Shown here piece by piece: positions 8,752 to 16,957 of a stretch of DNA of 64,000 nt; positions within the stretch are counted from its first letter, which is position 1; each line of letters begins with the position of its first letter. Under the pieces are notes generated by a model that made no database searches, was not told the origin of the DNA, and was given only the letters and a program-made list of their open reading frames with translations. The DNA is from Verrucomicrobia bacterium Tous-C9LFEB (GTDB lineage: Bacteria > Verrucomicrobiota > Verrucomicrobiia > Methylacidiphilales > UBA1321): NCBI GenBank assembly GCA_002304345.1, contig NEUU01000004.1, positions 62,001 to 126,000 of the forward strand, in the 5' to 3' direction. The position numbers were made by a program, and so were the translations under genes.

Positions 8752-8827
8752 GGTCGGACCGGCGAGATTTGAACTCGCGACCTCTTCCACCCCAAGGAAG
8801 CGCGCTACCAAACTGCGCTACGGCCCG
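8751..8827 (-). tRNA. tRNA-Pro (anticodon GGG)
   Basis: On the minus strand this 77-nt stretch folds as a complete cloverleaf. The acceptor stem is CGGGCCG with CGGTCCG (one G-U pair). The D arm is GCGC-AGTTTGGTA-GCGC. The anticodon stem is CTTCC/GGAAG with loop TTGGGGT, giving anticodon GGG. The T arm is GCGAG-TTCAAAT-CTCGC, and CCA is encoded. It reads proline codons CCC and CCU. Confidence 0.95.
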
Positions 8828-9251
8828 TTAAAAACCAAGGGGGGACACTCTAAGCAGAGTTTTTTCCGGGAGCAAGTATAAGCTGGAAAAATCGTGGCGA
8901 ATGAGTGACGCGCGGGACGAGCTACGCGGACAAAGAGAGTACCTCCCCCTTGCCCGATCCCTCGACTGCGCTCGGGATGACCAGCGTGACGCTGGACCCA
9001 GTAGCTGATTTGCTCCGCAAATCGCTTTATGACGTTCTTGCCACACTCCGTCATCCCGAGCGCAGTCGAGGGATCGGGCAAGGGGGGATTCCTGTTAGGA
9101 TTATTTGTCTAACAATATAATTAGTCCGAGTGATTTTTAAAATTATATCGTAAATACCTTTTTATTATATGTTTAAAACGAAATTTTGAGGTTAATTATT
9201 GCTAAAAAACTTGATTTGTCCTAATAATTGGCTATTGGTTAATCAAATCGT
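8828..9251. other. intergenic region: inverted-repeat element plus AT-rich control region
   Basis: 424 bp between the tRNA gene and the divergent regulator gene at 9252. Positions 8945-9086 are an inverted-repeat element. From about 9100 the sequence becomes strongly AT-rich (TTTTTATTATATG, TTAATTATTGC) and should hold the promoter of the regulator operon. A short inverted repeat TGTTAG-N10-CTAACA (9093-9114) and two copies of GGTTAAT are possible operator parts, but neither is strong. Confidence 0.5.
8945..9086. repeat. inverted-repeat element with 36-bp perfect arms
   Basis: Positions 8945-8980 (CCCCCTTGCCCGATCCCTCG...) are the exact reverse complement of 9051-9086. The 70-bp core begins with the palindrome CCAGCGTGACGCTGG and ACCCAGTA, a sequence also found at other sites in the window. 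The arm sequence is related to, but different from, that of the 3858 and 7864 elements (shared pattern GATCC-TCGAC-GCTC-GGATGA). Confidence 0.85.
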
Positions 9252-10343
9252 ATGACCACCTCGCCAGCCCGAAAACTCGATACCATCTTTCACACATTGC
9301 AGGAGCGAATCGTGCAGGGCGAATGGAAGGTGGGAGATCAAATTCCGACCGAGCAAGACTTGGCGGTGGAGTTCGGTTGCAGTCGCGGCACGATGGGCCG
9401 GGCGATCACGCAGCTGGTCCGCGAGGGGTTCGTCGAACGTCGCACGCGTGCGGGCACCCGGGTGGTGCGGCAGAGTGTGGTCCGCGAGTTGGCCATTGAT
9501 TTCGATGCGTGCGCTTTCATCCACCCCAGCCAGCAGCACGAAGGCGTGTGGCGCACGGCGAGCGGTTTCCAGCAGGCCGCTTGCGGCGCGAAATGCCGCA
9601 CGCTGATGTTGTCGACCGGGACCGACTTTCGCAAGGAAGCGGAGATCATCGGTCGCTTGGCGGAGTTCGATGTGAAGGGCGCGGTGCTGTTCCCGGTCAT
9701 TCTCGCGCCGTCCGATCTGGCGTTCTACACGCAGATGATTCTGGCCTGCAAATTTCCAGTGGTGCTGGTGGAGTTGAACATCGCGGGCATGGGACGTCCC
9801 GCGGTCGTGGCGGACGGCTTGCACGCCGGGTACACGATGACGAAGCATCTGCTGGGTCAGGGGTTGAAGAAGATCGGCTTTCTTGGCAATTACGCATGGG
9901 CTCCCATTGTGCGGGAAAAATATCTGGGTTATCGGCAGGCGATGGAAGAAGCGGGGTTGAGCGATGCGGATGCGCTGGTGCATCTCGATCCGTCGATGAC
10001 GCCGCGTTTTGACGATCCGCTGCGCGAGCCGACGGAACTGGCCCGTACCTATCTGCAGACACATCCCGGTCTGGAAGGGGTTGTCTGCTCTCTCGACTTT
10101 ATGGCGTTGGGCGTGATGCATGCCGCGCAGGAACTCGGTCTGCGGGTGCCGCAGGATCTGAAGGTGGCGGGCATTGATGACTATGCGCTTGCGGGCGCGA
10201 ACGGTTTGACCACCTACCGGGTGCCGTATGAAACCATCGGCGCGCGTGCTTTCGAAACGCTGAACCAGATCATTGCCGGACAGGCTCCGCAACTGACGGA
10301 AATTCAAGTGCGCGGGGAATTGATCGCCCGCCAGAGCGCGTGA
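9252..10343 (+). CDS. GntR-type regulator fused to a LacI-type sugar-sensing domain
   Basis: 363 residues. Residues ~8-76 are a GntR winged helix: LQERIVQGEWKVGDQIPTEQ, FGCSRGTMGRAITQL, VERRTRAGTRVV. Residues ~85-363 are a periplasmic-binding-protein-like sensor as in LacI regulators: GAVLFPVILAPSD, HAGYTMTKHLLGQGLKKIGFLG, EGVVCSLDFMALGVMHAAQELGLRVPQDLKVAGIDDY, TYRVPYETIGARAFETL. This GntR-LacI mix is known from AraR of Bacillus and is common in Verrucomicrobiota. It is the first gene of an operon with the Gfo/Idh and alcohol dehydrogenase genes (30 bp and 12 bp gaps), so it probably represses its own operon until a sugar binds. A paralog lies at 36764. Confidence 0.92.
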   Translation: MTTSPARKLDTIFHTLQERIVQGEWKVGDQIPTEQDLAVEFGCSRGTMGRAITQLVREGFVERRTRAGTRVVRQSVVRELAIDFDACAFIHPSQQHEGVWRTASGFQQAACGAKCRTLMLSTGTDFRKEAEIIGRLAEFDVKGAVLFPVILAPSDLAFYTQMILACKFPVVLVELNIAGMGRPAVVADGLHAGYTMTKHLLGQGLKKIGFLGNYAWAPIVREKYLGYRQAMEEAGLSDADALVHLDPSMTPRFDDPLREPTELARTYLQTHPGLEGVVCSLDFMALGVMHAAQELGLRVPQDLKVAGIDDYALAGANGLTTYRVPYETIGARAFETLNQIIAGQAPQLTEIQVRGELIARQSA

Positions 10344-10372
10344 TTGGCTCACCTTTTATCCCCTTTTCAATT

Positions 10373-11380
10373 ATGACCTCTCAATCCCTACGAATTGCTG
10401 TCGTCGGCACCGGAAATGTGTCGACGGGAAACTATCTGCCCATTTTGCGCGACGAGAAAGACGTGGTGCTCGGGGTGTGCGACCGCAACGCCGAGCGCGC
10501 GCAGGAAGCGGCTAAAACTTTCGGTGGCGAATATCTCGCCTCGCTCGAAGCGGTGGCGAAATGGAATCCGACGTCGGTCATCGTGACGACGAACGAGACG
10601 GTGCGCTTCGAAGTGGTGATGGAACTGCTGCGCCTCGGCGTGAAGCGGATCTTCTGCGAGAAGCCGCTCGTGGCGAAGAACGGTCAGGCCAATGTGACCG
10701 AGGAGGATTTCCACAACGCGAAGAAGATGCTGGAGACGGCGAAGCAAAAGGGTTGTCTCGTCGCGATGAATTTCAATTACCGTTCGTTTGACCAGACGCT
10801 GGCGGCGAAGCGGATCGCGGAGGAGCGGAATTTTGGGAAGTTGATCCAGGCCGCGGGCCAGGTGCACTTCGCGTGCTGGAGCCATTGCATCGATTTGATC
10901 CATCACTTTGGCGGCGAAGTGGAGGAGCTCTCGGCGGTGACGGGACTGATCGACCGGCACGGGCAGGGCGGCATTCTCGCTCCCGACGTGGCGGCGAGTT
11001 TTCGTCTCGCGGGCGGAGCAGTGGGGACCATTATTGGTACCGCGGGCATGGGCTGGCAGCATCCGCTGTTCGAATTGATTTTCACGTTTGAAAACGGCCG
11101 CGTGCATATGCGCGATATCGACGGCGATCTGGAAGTGCTCGACACGGCCAAGCGCACGCAGGAGCGGTATTCGATGGTGCGCGATGCGTCGCGTTGGGAT
11201 CATTACGGCGCGTCGTTCCGCAAGGCGATTCCGGCTTATCTCGAATCGATCCGCAAAAACACGGAGCCGCCGGTAAGTGGTCTGGATGGTTTGCGCGAAT
11301 TGCAGGTGGAAGCCGCGCTGAAGCGGTCGATCGCGGAAAAACGCACGGTGATTGTGCAGAAGGAACTGCCGCTTCTCTAA
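10373..11380 (+). CDS. Gfo/Idh/MocA-family NAD(P)-dependent sugar oxidoreductase
   Basis: 335 residues from the ATG at 10373; a GTG at 10340 overlapping the previous stop would add 11 residues but gives a poorer N terminus. The Rossmann motif is IAVVGTGNVSTGNYLPIL, followed by VLGVCDRNAERAQEAA. The family hallmark EKP is present in RIFCEKPLVAKNG. The C-terminal half has the alpha/beta domain with FNYRSFDQTLAAKRI and SHCIDLIHHFGGEVEEL, where the His residues fit the substrate site. Members oxidise or epimerise sugars and inositols. Its position between a sugar-sensing regulator and a zinc alcohol dehydrogenase suggests a two-step intracellular oxidation of a rare sugar or sugar acid. Confidence 0.9.
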   Translation: MTSQSLRIAVVGTGNVSTGNYLPILRDEKDVVLGVCDRNAERAQEAAKTFGGEYLASLEAVAKWNPTSVIVTTNETVRFEVVMELLRLGVKRIFCEKPLVAKNGQANVTEEDFHNAKKMLETAKQKGCLVAMNFNYRSFDQTLAAKRIAEERNFGKLIQAAGQVHFACWSHCIDLIHHFGGEVEELSAVTGLIDRHGQGGILAPDVAASFRLAGGAVGTIIGTAGMGWQHPLFELIFTFENGRVHMRDIDGDLEVLDTAKRTQERYSMVRDASRWDHYGASFRKAIPAYLESIRKNTEPPVSGLDGLRELQVEAALKRSIAEKRTVIVQKELPLL

Positions 11381-11392
11381 CGAAATTGTTTT

Positions 11393-12391
11393 ATGAAAAT
11401 TGTTCATCAAAAAGGTAACAGCGAAATTGTCATTGCCGAAGCGCCGATTCCGACGCCCGGTCCGGGCGAAGTGATCGTCAAGACGGTGGTCTCCGCCCTG
11501 TGCGGCAGCGAGCTCGGCACGTACCGCAAGGAAGGTCTTCCCTCAGGCAATAACGGTCATGAAGCGGCGGGCATTGTCTCCGCGCTCGGTGAAGGCGTGA
11601 CGACGGTGAAGGTTGGCGACAAGGTCGGCGTGAGCGCGATCTCGGGTTGCGGCCACTGCGATTATTGCGCGAAGGGCCAGTACACGTGGTGCGATCACTT
11701 CAAGTTCTTCGGCCACATGCACGCGGAGTATTTCAAGGTCGACGCAATTGCGTGTCATCAGTTGCCGCAGGATGTCCCGTGGGAAGTTTCCGTGCTCATC
11801 ACCGGCGACGGTCTTGGCGTCCCCTTCCACACCTCGACGAAGCTGCGCAGTGAGGAAATCAAAACCATTGCGGTATTCGGTCTCGGTCCCATCGGGCTGA
11901 GCGAGATTATTGTCCAGAAACATCTCGGTCGGAAATTGATCGGCGTGGACCGTTCCGCGGACCGCATCGAGCTGGCGAAAAAACTGGGCGCGACGGAAAC
12001 GATTCTTGTCACCGAGGGACTCGATGTCCCGGCGGCGATCAAGGCGTTGACCGGTGGCAAAGGCGCGGACGTTTGCATCGAAGCGGCGGGCGTTCCGGTC
12101 ACGGCCAAGCAATGTTTCCTCGCGGTGCGCAAGGGCGGAACTGTGGTGTTCAATGGCGAACAACCGGCGCTGCCGCTCTCGCCGAGCGATGATTTTATTC
12201 GCCGCGACATCACGGCGGTGGGTTCGTGGTTCTACCACTTCAATGAATATCCGGCGATGCTGGAGGCTTATCGCAAGGGATTGCCCGTGGCGTCGTTGGT
12301 GACGCATCAGTTCCCGATCGATCAGGCCGCGGAAGCGTTCCGCCTGATGGCCGATGGCAAGACCGGCAAGGTTTTGCTCCGGTATGCCTAA
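11393..12391 (+). CDS. zinc-dependent alcohol/polyol dehydrogenase (MDR family)
   Basis: 332 residues. The catalytic zinc region is SALCGSELGTYRKEG with NNGHEAAG. The structural zinc site is the four-Cys cluster CGHCDYCAKGQYTWC. The NAD(P) Rossmann motif is VFGLGPIGLSEIIV, followed by IGVDRSADRIELAKKLGA. These are the marks of the medium-chain dehydrogenase group that holds sorbitol, threonine and galactitol dehydrogenases. It is the third gene of the regulator operon, 12 bp after the Gfo/Idh gene, and ends before a strong terminator at 12466. A hydroxyl-bearing sugar derivative is the likely substrate; the exact one cannot be read from sequence. Confidence 0.92.
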   Translation: MKIVHQKGNSEIVIAEAPIPTPGPGEVIVKTVVSALCGSELGTYRKEGLPSGNNGHEAAGIVSALGEGVTTVKVGDKVGVSAISGCGHCDYCAKGQYTWCDHFKFFGHMHAEYFKVDAIACHQLPQDVPWEVSVLITGDGLGVPFHTSTKLRSEEIKTIAVFGLGPIGLSEIIVQKHLGRKLIGVDRSADRIELAKKLGATETILVTEGLDVPAAIKALTGGKGADVCIEAAGVPVTAKQCFLAVRKGGTVVFNGEQPALPLSPSDDFIRRDITAVGSWFYHFNEYPAMLEAYRKGLPVASLVTHQFPIDQAAEAFRLMADGKTGKVLLRYA

Positions 12392-12465
12392 TATTAAAGT
12401 TAAGTTTGGCCGACTCCTTTCCCTCTCAGAGAGGCGAAAGGAGCGGTGAAATATATAACTTTATG

Positions 12466-12490
12466 ATGCAATAGCGTAATTGCATTTTTT
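12466..12490 (+). terminator. Rho-independent terminator of the regulator-oxidoreductase-dehydrogenase operon
   Basis: ATGCAAT-AGCGTA-ATTGCAT forms a perfect 7-bp stem directly followed by TTTTT. A second hairpin without a T run lies just before it (CTCCTTTC at 12414-12421 with GAAAGGAG at 12436-12443). Confidence 0.85.
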
Positions 12491-12533
12491 GGCACCCGCA
12501 GGAGAATCGGGTACACTAAAAGGGAGACCTTTT

Positions 12534-13214
12534 ATGAGTACCCGTTCCTTCTTTTCTCGCTGCCCGTTTCATTTCCTTTTTCTCGCCCTGACCCTGGCGG
12601 TGCTGGGAGCGGGAACCGTGCAGGCCGAGACCTTGTTGTACGAGATCATTTTCAAGGGAGAGGACGGCTCGACTCCCCGGGATTGGCAGAAGGCCGGAGC
12701 ACCGGAAGACGCCGACCAGTTTACGATTCGAAAAGGCGTGTATCGCGCCGACGCCGGCAAGGATTTCGTCGCTTCCTGGTTTAGCGGTAACGATTTGAAA
12801 GGGCAGCCATCCGATACGTGGACCGATTACACCGTGAAGGGGGTGGTGCGGTTATCGGGCGACGCGATGACGGGCGTTCTGGCGCGGTTCAAGAGCCCGA
12901 CCGGCTTTTATCATGCGCGCATCAAGGGCACCGGGCCGAAGGCGACATTCGAGCTTTATCGTATCGGCGGACCGAATGGATCGCTCGCGTTGCAGGACCC
13001 GGCGCAGATTAATTATCCCCCCGGCGAATCGTGGCGGATCGAGCTTACGGTGGCAGGCACCAACATCTCCGCGAAACTTTTTGATACAAAAGGTGAGGTG
13101 GTGGCATCCCTTTCCGGCACGGACAATTTATACAAATCCGGCACCGCGGGAGTACGGGTCCATTCGCGGGATTTCGCGGCGGTGGTGGAGAGTCTGACCG
13201 TCACGGCACCCTGA
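12534..13214 (+). CDS. secreted protein with a LamG/DUF1080-like domain
   Basis: 226 residues from the ATG at 12534, which gives a good signal peptide (MSTRSFFSRCPFHFLFLALTLAVLGAGTVQA); an upstream start at 12480 would run through the previous terminator. The mature protein is beta-rich (YTVKGVVRLSGDAMTGVLARF, FYHARIKGTGPKATFELYRI, WRIELTVAGTNISAKLFD) and fits the concanavalin-like fold of DUF1080 or LamG proteins, which bind or cleave sugars. No catalytic residue can be named. It stands alone between the terminator of the preceding operon and the sugar symporter gene. Confidence 0.68.
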   Translation: MSTRSFFSRCPFHFLFLALTLAVLGAGTVQAETLLYEIIFKGEDGSTPRDWQKAGAPEDADQFTIRKGVYRADAGKDFVASWFSGNDLKGQPSDTWTDYTVKGVVRLSGDAMTGVLARFKSPTGFYHARIKGTGPKATFELYRIGGPNGSLALQDPAQINYPPGESWRIELTVAGTNISAKLFDTKGEVVASLSGTDNLYKSGTAGVRVHSRDFAAVVESLTVTAP

Positions 13215-13268
13215 CCGTTAACCGATCATTTGACTATTTGAGCGTTCCTTTTTGTTTGCAGTATGCTA

Positions 13269-13331
13269 ACACGTGTAGGTTATTTTTATTGCTTCGATCG
13301 AAACTTTGGATTATTGATCGAAGGGCGATCA
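13269..13331. promoter_or_regulatory. cluster of small palindromes upstream of the sugar symporter gene
   Basis: Within 63 bp there are three perfect palindromes: ACACGTGT (13269-13276), TTCGATCGAA (13293-13302) and TGATCG-N5-CGATCA (13315-13331). They lie 77-139 bp before the symporter start. Regulators of the LacI and GntR classes in this window bind this type of site, so operator function is a reasonable guess but is not shown. Confidence 0.35.
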
Positions 13332-13407
13332 TTGGCCGCGACTTTGGTTTTACGTATTGGTTAAACTCCTATCACACGTAGTCGTCACTTCGAAAAAAGA
13401 ACATCCC

Positions 13408-14877
13408 ATGGCACTCCCCACGCAATCCGAAGAAGAACTTCCACCGTCGCAGGCTGCGGCCAAACCCGTGATCGCGGAGGCGGATCGAATCCCGCTCTCG
13501 CAGAAGCTCGGGGTGGCGGCCGGGACATGCTTTGACTCACTGGCTGTAGGCATGACCATCGGCGGTTTGTGGATGCCGTATTTCAATATCGGTCTGGGCA
13601 TCAGTCCGGCGAAGCTCGGCATTGTCCTGATGATCTTGCGCGCGTGGGATGCGATCACCGACCCGATCATGGGCAACATCTCGGACAATACGCGGACCCG
13701 CTGGGGCCGACGTCGGCCGTACATGGTGGTGGGCGCGGCCCTGGTGGCGTTGGTTTATCCGTGGATCTGGCGCGTGCCGAGCGGTTGGAGCGAGACGGGG
13801 ATGTTTTTCTATCTGCTCGGCATCGGCATGCTTTTCTTTGTCTGCACGACGATGTGGTGCATGCCGTACTATAGCTTGCAGCTGGAGTTGACGCCGAGTT
13901 ACGACGAGCGGACGCGCTTGATGGCGTGGTGCGCCTTGTTCGGCAAGATCATCAATCTATCGGGCGCGTGGGCGTTGGCGATTGTGACGGGGCCGTGGTT
14001 CGTGAGCGCGGTGACGGGCAAGCCGGATATCGTGCTTGGGGTGCGCACGTGCAGTTGGTTCGTGGCGGGGGCGATCCTGGTGGTGGGCTTGATGCCGCCG
14101 CTCTTTGGCCGGGAACGGTATTACAAGGCGGAGACGAGTCATCAGGCCAAGGACCCCTTTTTCAAGAGCATCGCGGAGTCGTTTCGTTGCGCGCCGCTGT
14201 GGCGTTTGATCGGGGTCACTTTTTTCCTGATTGTGGGCAATACCTCGGTGGCGGCTCTGGGCCAGTATCTCAATATTTACTACGTGAACGGTGGCGACAT
14301 CAGTCTCGCCGCGATCGTCGGCGGTTGGAAGGGAACCATGGTGGTGGCCATGGGGATTTGCTGCATCCCGCTGTGGACGTGGCTGGGGGAACGCTTCGAT
14401 AAGCGGACGATGGTGATCGTCATGCTCGGGGTGAGCATCTTTGGGCACCTGACCAATCTGGTGTGCATGGTGCCGGGCATGCCGTACCTGCAGTTGGTGC
14501 CAGCGCTCTTTGAGAGTAGCGCGATTTCAGCGGTGTGGCTCTTCCTGCCGTCGATGAAGGCGGACGTGGCGGATCACGACGAATTGCACACCAGCAAGCG
14601 GCGCGAAGGCGCGCTCAATGCGTTTTATTCGTGGTTCGTGAAGCTGGCCTCCACCATCGGGATGGGCACGAGTGGCGTGCTGCTGCAGATGACCGGGTTC
14701 GACGTGAAGGTGGGCCATCAGCCGCTGGAAGTGCTGCTGCATATGAAGTGGCTCTTCATCCTGCTGCCGATTTGTGGGTGGAGCGTGGCGGCCTACTTCG
14801 CCTTCGCCTATCCCCTGAGCCGAGTCAAGATGGTGAGTCTGCGCGGACAACTCGAGGATCGGCGCGGCAAGGTGTAA
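13408..14877 (+). CDS. GPH-family sugar:cation symporter (MFS)
   Basis: 489 residues from the ATG at 13408; an upstream TTG at 13357 is less likely. Twelve hydrophobic segments can be traced. The signature of the glycoside-pentoside-hexuronide:cation symporters is present: RAWDAITDPIMGNISDNTRT followed by RWGRRRPYM, as in MelB and XynB-type permeases. Family members bring oligosaccharides or sugar glycosides in with Na+ or H+. It lies alone, convergent with a LacI gene 18 bp downstream. It is the only clear sugar importer in this window, so it probably feeds products of the secreted hydrolases to the cytoplasmic oxidoreductases. Confidence 0.92.
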   Translation: MALPTQSEEELPPSQAAAKPVIAEADRIPLSQKLGVAAGTCFDSLAVGMTIGGLWMPYFNIGLGISPAKLGIVLMILRAWDAITDPIMGNISDNTRTRWGRRRPYMVVGAALVALVYPWIWRVPSGWSETGMFFYLLGIGMLFFVCTTMWCMPYYSLQLELTPSYDERTRLMAWCALFGKIINLSGAWALAIVTGPWFVSAVTGKPDIVLGVRTCSWFVAGAILVVGLMPPLFGRERYYKAETSHQAKDPFFKSIAESFRCAPLWRLIGVTFFLIVGNTSVAALGQYLNIYYVNGGDISLAAIVGGWKGTMVVAMGICCIPLWTWLGERFDKRTMVIVMLGVSIFGHLTNLVCMVPGMPYLQLVPALFESSAISAVWLFLPSMKADVADHDELHTSKRREGALNAFYSWFVKLASTIGMGTSGVLLQMTGFDVKVGHQPLEVLLHMKWLFILLPICGWSVAAYFAFAYPLSRVKMVSLRGQLEDRRGKV

Positions 14878-14895
14878 TCGGTCGGCGTGTGGCTG

Positions 14896-15948
14896 TCACT
14901 TGGCTCGGGCTCGGCGCAGGCGGCGGATCGTGTCGCCTTCGTACCAGTCGGGGGCGATGCGGATATCGCTGGGAACCTTCGGCATTCCCGTTTCGCCTTT
15001 GAGAATCAACTGGTGCACGTGGCGCACCGCCCCTTCGGCGGTGAGATCGAGATGTTGGGCCACGCCGCTGAAATGTTGCATCGTGTCGAAGTTGCGACTG
15101 AGCGCGACGATGCCGATGTCTCGCGGCACTTTCCACCCGTTCTGTTCCAACATCTCGCGCAGGGCGATGGGGCTGTTGGTGAGGATGCACTCGGGTTGAT
15201 GTTGCCGGACCCATTCGACAAAGGCGGCGGTATCGTATTCCTCGGGGAGATGCGGGGGGACCACAATGAAGTCGGGATGGGTGAGGGTTTCCTTGCAGAG
15301 CGAGCCATGCCATTCGTAGGAGATGCGGCGTTCGAAGCGAAGGGGGTGGACGAGTCCGACCCGGCGGTAGCCGAGCTTGCGCAGTTTTTCGCAGGCGAGA
15401 GTCATCGAGGCAAAGAGGTGGGTGCCCGTGCGGTGGGAAACGAGATTTTCCAGCGGGTTGCCGATCGACACAAACGAGTAGCGCTCCCAATTGAGTTTCA
15501 GGGAAAGGTGGGCGTTATAGAGCGGCAGGATGACGAGTCCACGGACTCCACGACTGTAGAGGAGTTGGTCGGGTTTCGGGAGGGAGAGCAGGTCGCGCTG
15601 AATGTTGAGGATGTCGAGATGATAACCAAGCTGCTGGCAGGCGCGTTCCATGCCCTGGTAGAGCGGCTCCAGCCAGCCGCCATCGTGGTGTAACCAGCCA
15701 TCGTCGAGCAGGGCGGCCATGTTGGCCAGGGTATGGGGCGCGTGTTGGCGGCCGCGCCGGGCGACGAGGGCGGAGAGGAGGGGGTCCGGCACATAGCCGA
15801 GTTTCTTTGCGGCGGCCACGATGCGGGCTTTCGTGGCGGGGCTGATGCGCGGGTCGTTGCGCAACGCGAGCGAGGCGCTAGTGGCGGTGACGCCAGCGAG
15901 ACGTCCTACGTCCCGTAGGGTTGGGGCGGAATCGGAGCGTGTGGCCAT
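14896..15948 (-). CDS. LacI-family transcriptional regulator
   Basis: 350 residues from the ATG at 15946-15948 (MATRSDSAPTLRDVGRLAG); the frame is open to 15978 but this start gives the normal LacI N terminus. The helix-turn-helix is TLRDVGRLAGVTATSASLALRNDPRIS, followed by AKKLGYVPDPLLSALVARRG, a hinge variant in which 'PDP' replaces the common 'PN'. The sensor domain ends with HVHQLILKGETGMPKVPSDIRIAPDWYEGDTIRRL. It is closely similar along its length to the regulator at 16943. The divergent gene at 16115 encodes a PEP-CTERM protein, a possible target; the symporter gene ends 18 bp away on the other side. Confidence 0.92.
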   Translation of the reverse strand: MATRSDSAPTLRDVGRLAGVTATSASLALRNDPRISPATKARIVAAAKKLGYVPDPLLSALVARRGRQHAPHTLANMAALLDDGWLHHDGGWLEPLYQGMERACQQLGYHLDILNIQRDLLSLPKPDQLLYSRGVRGLVILPLYNAHLSLKLNWERYSFVSIGNPLENLVSHRTGTHLFASMTLACEKLRKLGYRRVGLVHPLRFERRISYEWHGSLCKETLTHPDFIVVPPHLPEEYDTAAFVEWVRQHQPECILTNSPIALREMLEQNGWKVPRDIGIVALSRNFDTMQHFSGVAQHLDLTAEGAVRHVHQLILKGETGMPKVPSDIRIAPDWYEGDTIRRLRRARAK

Positions 15949-16114
15949 TCCGGTATGAAGGTAGTTGTCCGCTTCCAAACCGACAAGGGCAAAGGCGGTG
16001 AAAGTTGTTTTATAGATGAAATAGCGACTGCGTTGTTTGGGGGCGTTGCCGGGATTACTCTCGGTGTGATCCGTTCTCCGGAAGAGAGGGTATGGCCGGG
16101 AGAATCAGGAAAAC

Positions 16115-16957
16115 ATGGAGCCTATTACTACTATGAAAACAGTCCCTTCTCGTTGGTCGACGTATTCCGTTTTGGTCATGGCTGCCCTACTGAGCGTGGG
16201 TTCGGTGCGGGCGCAGGTGCTCTACAGCCAGACGTTTGATTACACTACTGCGAGCAGTGGTAGCGCTTCCCTCTTCGGTTGGAACGCCTATGCGGGCAGC
16301 AGTGCGATCGATTTGTCCACCAGCAAAACCACCACAACGGCCATTGACGTCAATTCCAATGCGACGGCTGGTTATTCGACCAAGATTTTTAATGGTCTTG
16401 GCAGTCCGCACGGCACGCAGGGTTATCTTGCCTTTGACTATGATAGCAATACGGGGAGTGGTTATGCGCTCGACGTGGCTGCCGTCAAAACCGGCTTGAG
16501 CCTGTCGAATGTCAGCACGATTACCTGGCAGTCATCTCGTACGGGGACATTTGCCACCCTGCCCACGACCCGGCTGCTCGTGCAGGTCGGCGGTGTCTGG
16601 TATGCGTCGGAGACGACCTTTACCTCCGCGACGGCTTCGACGGGCAGCACGCTGGATGACCGGATGGCGTCGGCGGACAGCTTCAGCCTGTCGGCCGCCT
16701 CGGCCACCACATGGCGGGTGTTGACTTTGACACCTGGCTCGCAGTTGTCCCTGGCGTCGACGACCACGACGTTGGATCTGGCTTCCAGCCTTGTGACGGG
16801 AGTCGGATTCTATGGGGAGTTGGCCTCGCGCTATACCTCGATCAACTACGACACGCTGGTGGTTTCTGCGGTTCCGGAGCCGGCCTCGGTCGTATTACTC
16901 GGTTTGGGGTTGGGTGGATTGGCTCTGTCGCGCCGCCGGTTGTTACGCGGGCTTTAG
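16115..16957 (+). CDS. PEP-CTERM sorting-signal protein
   Basis: 280 residues. The ATG at 16115 has AGGAAAAC in front of it; an ATG at 16133 is an alternative. A signal peptide (RWSTYSVLVMAALLSVGSVRAQ) is followed by a Ser/Thr/Gly-rich beta-rich region (VLYSQTFDYTTASSGSASLFGW...) and a C-terminal PEP-CTERM tail: VPEPASVVLLGLGLGGLALSRRR. Such proteins are exported and sorted by an exosortase. The last 15 bp overlap the end of the convergent LacI gene. The extracellular role is not known; the N-terminal part resembles jelly-roll domains that often bind glycans. Confidence 0.9.
   Translation: MEPITTMKTVPSRWSTYSVLVMAALLSVGSVRAQVLYSQTFDYTTASSGSASLFGWNAYAGSSAIDLSTSKTTTTAIDVNSNATAGYSTKIFNGLGSPHGTQGYLAFDYDSNTGSGYALDVAAVKTGLSLSNVSTITWQSSRTGTFATLPTTRLLVQVGGVWYASETTFTSATASTGSTLDDRMASADSFSLSAASATTWRVLTLTPGSQLSLASTTTTLDLASSLVTGVGFYGELASRYTSINYDTLVVSAVPEPASVVLLGLGLGGLALSRRRLLRGL

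Noticed and set aside
3858..9086. Repeat elements considered as CRISPR or insertion sequences
   Set aside because: There is no regular repeat-spacer spacing, no cas gene and no transposase frame; arms are inverted, not direct.
8818..9120. Small frames with DPSTALGMT or HPERSRGI peptides on both strands
   Set aside because: They are translations of the inverted-repeat arms, not genes.
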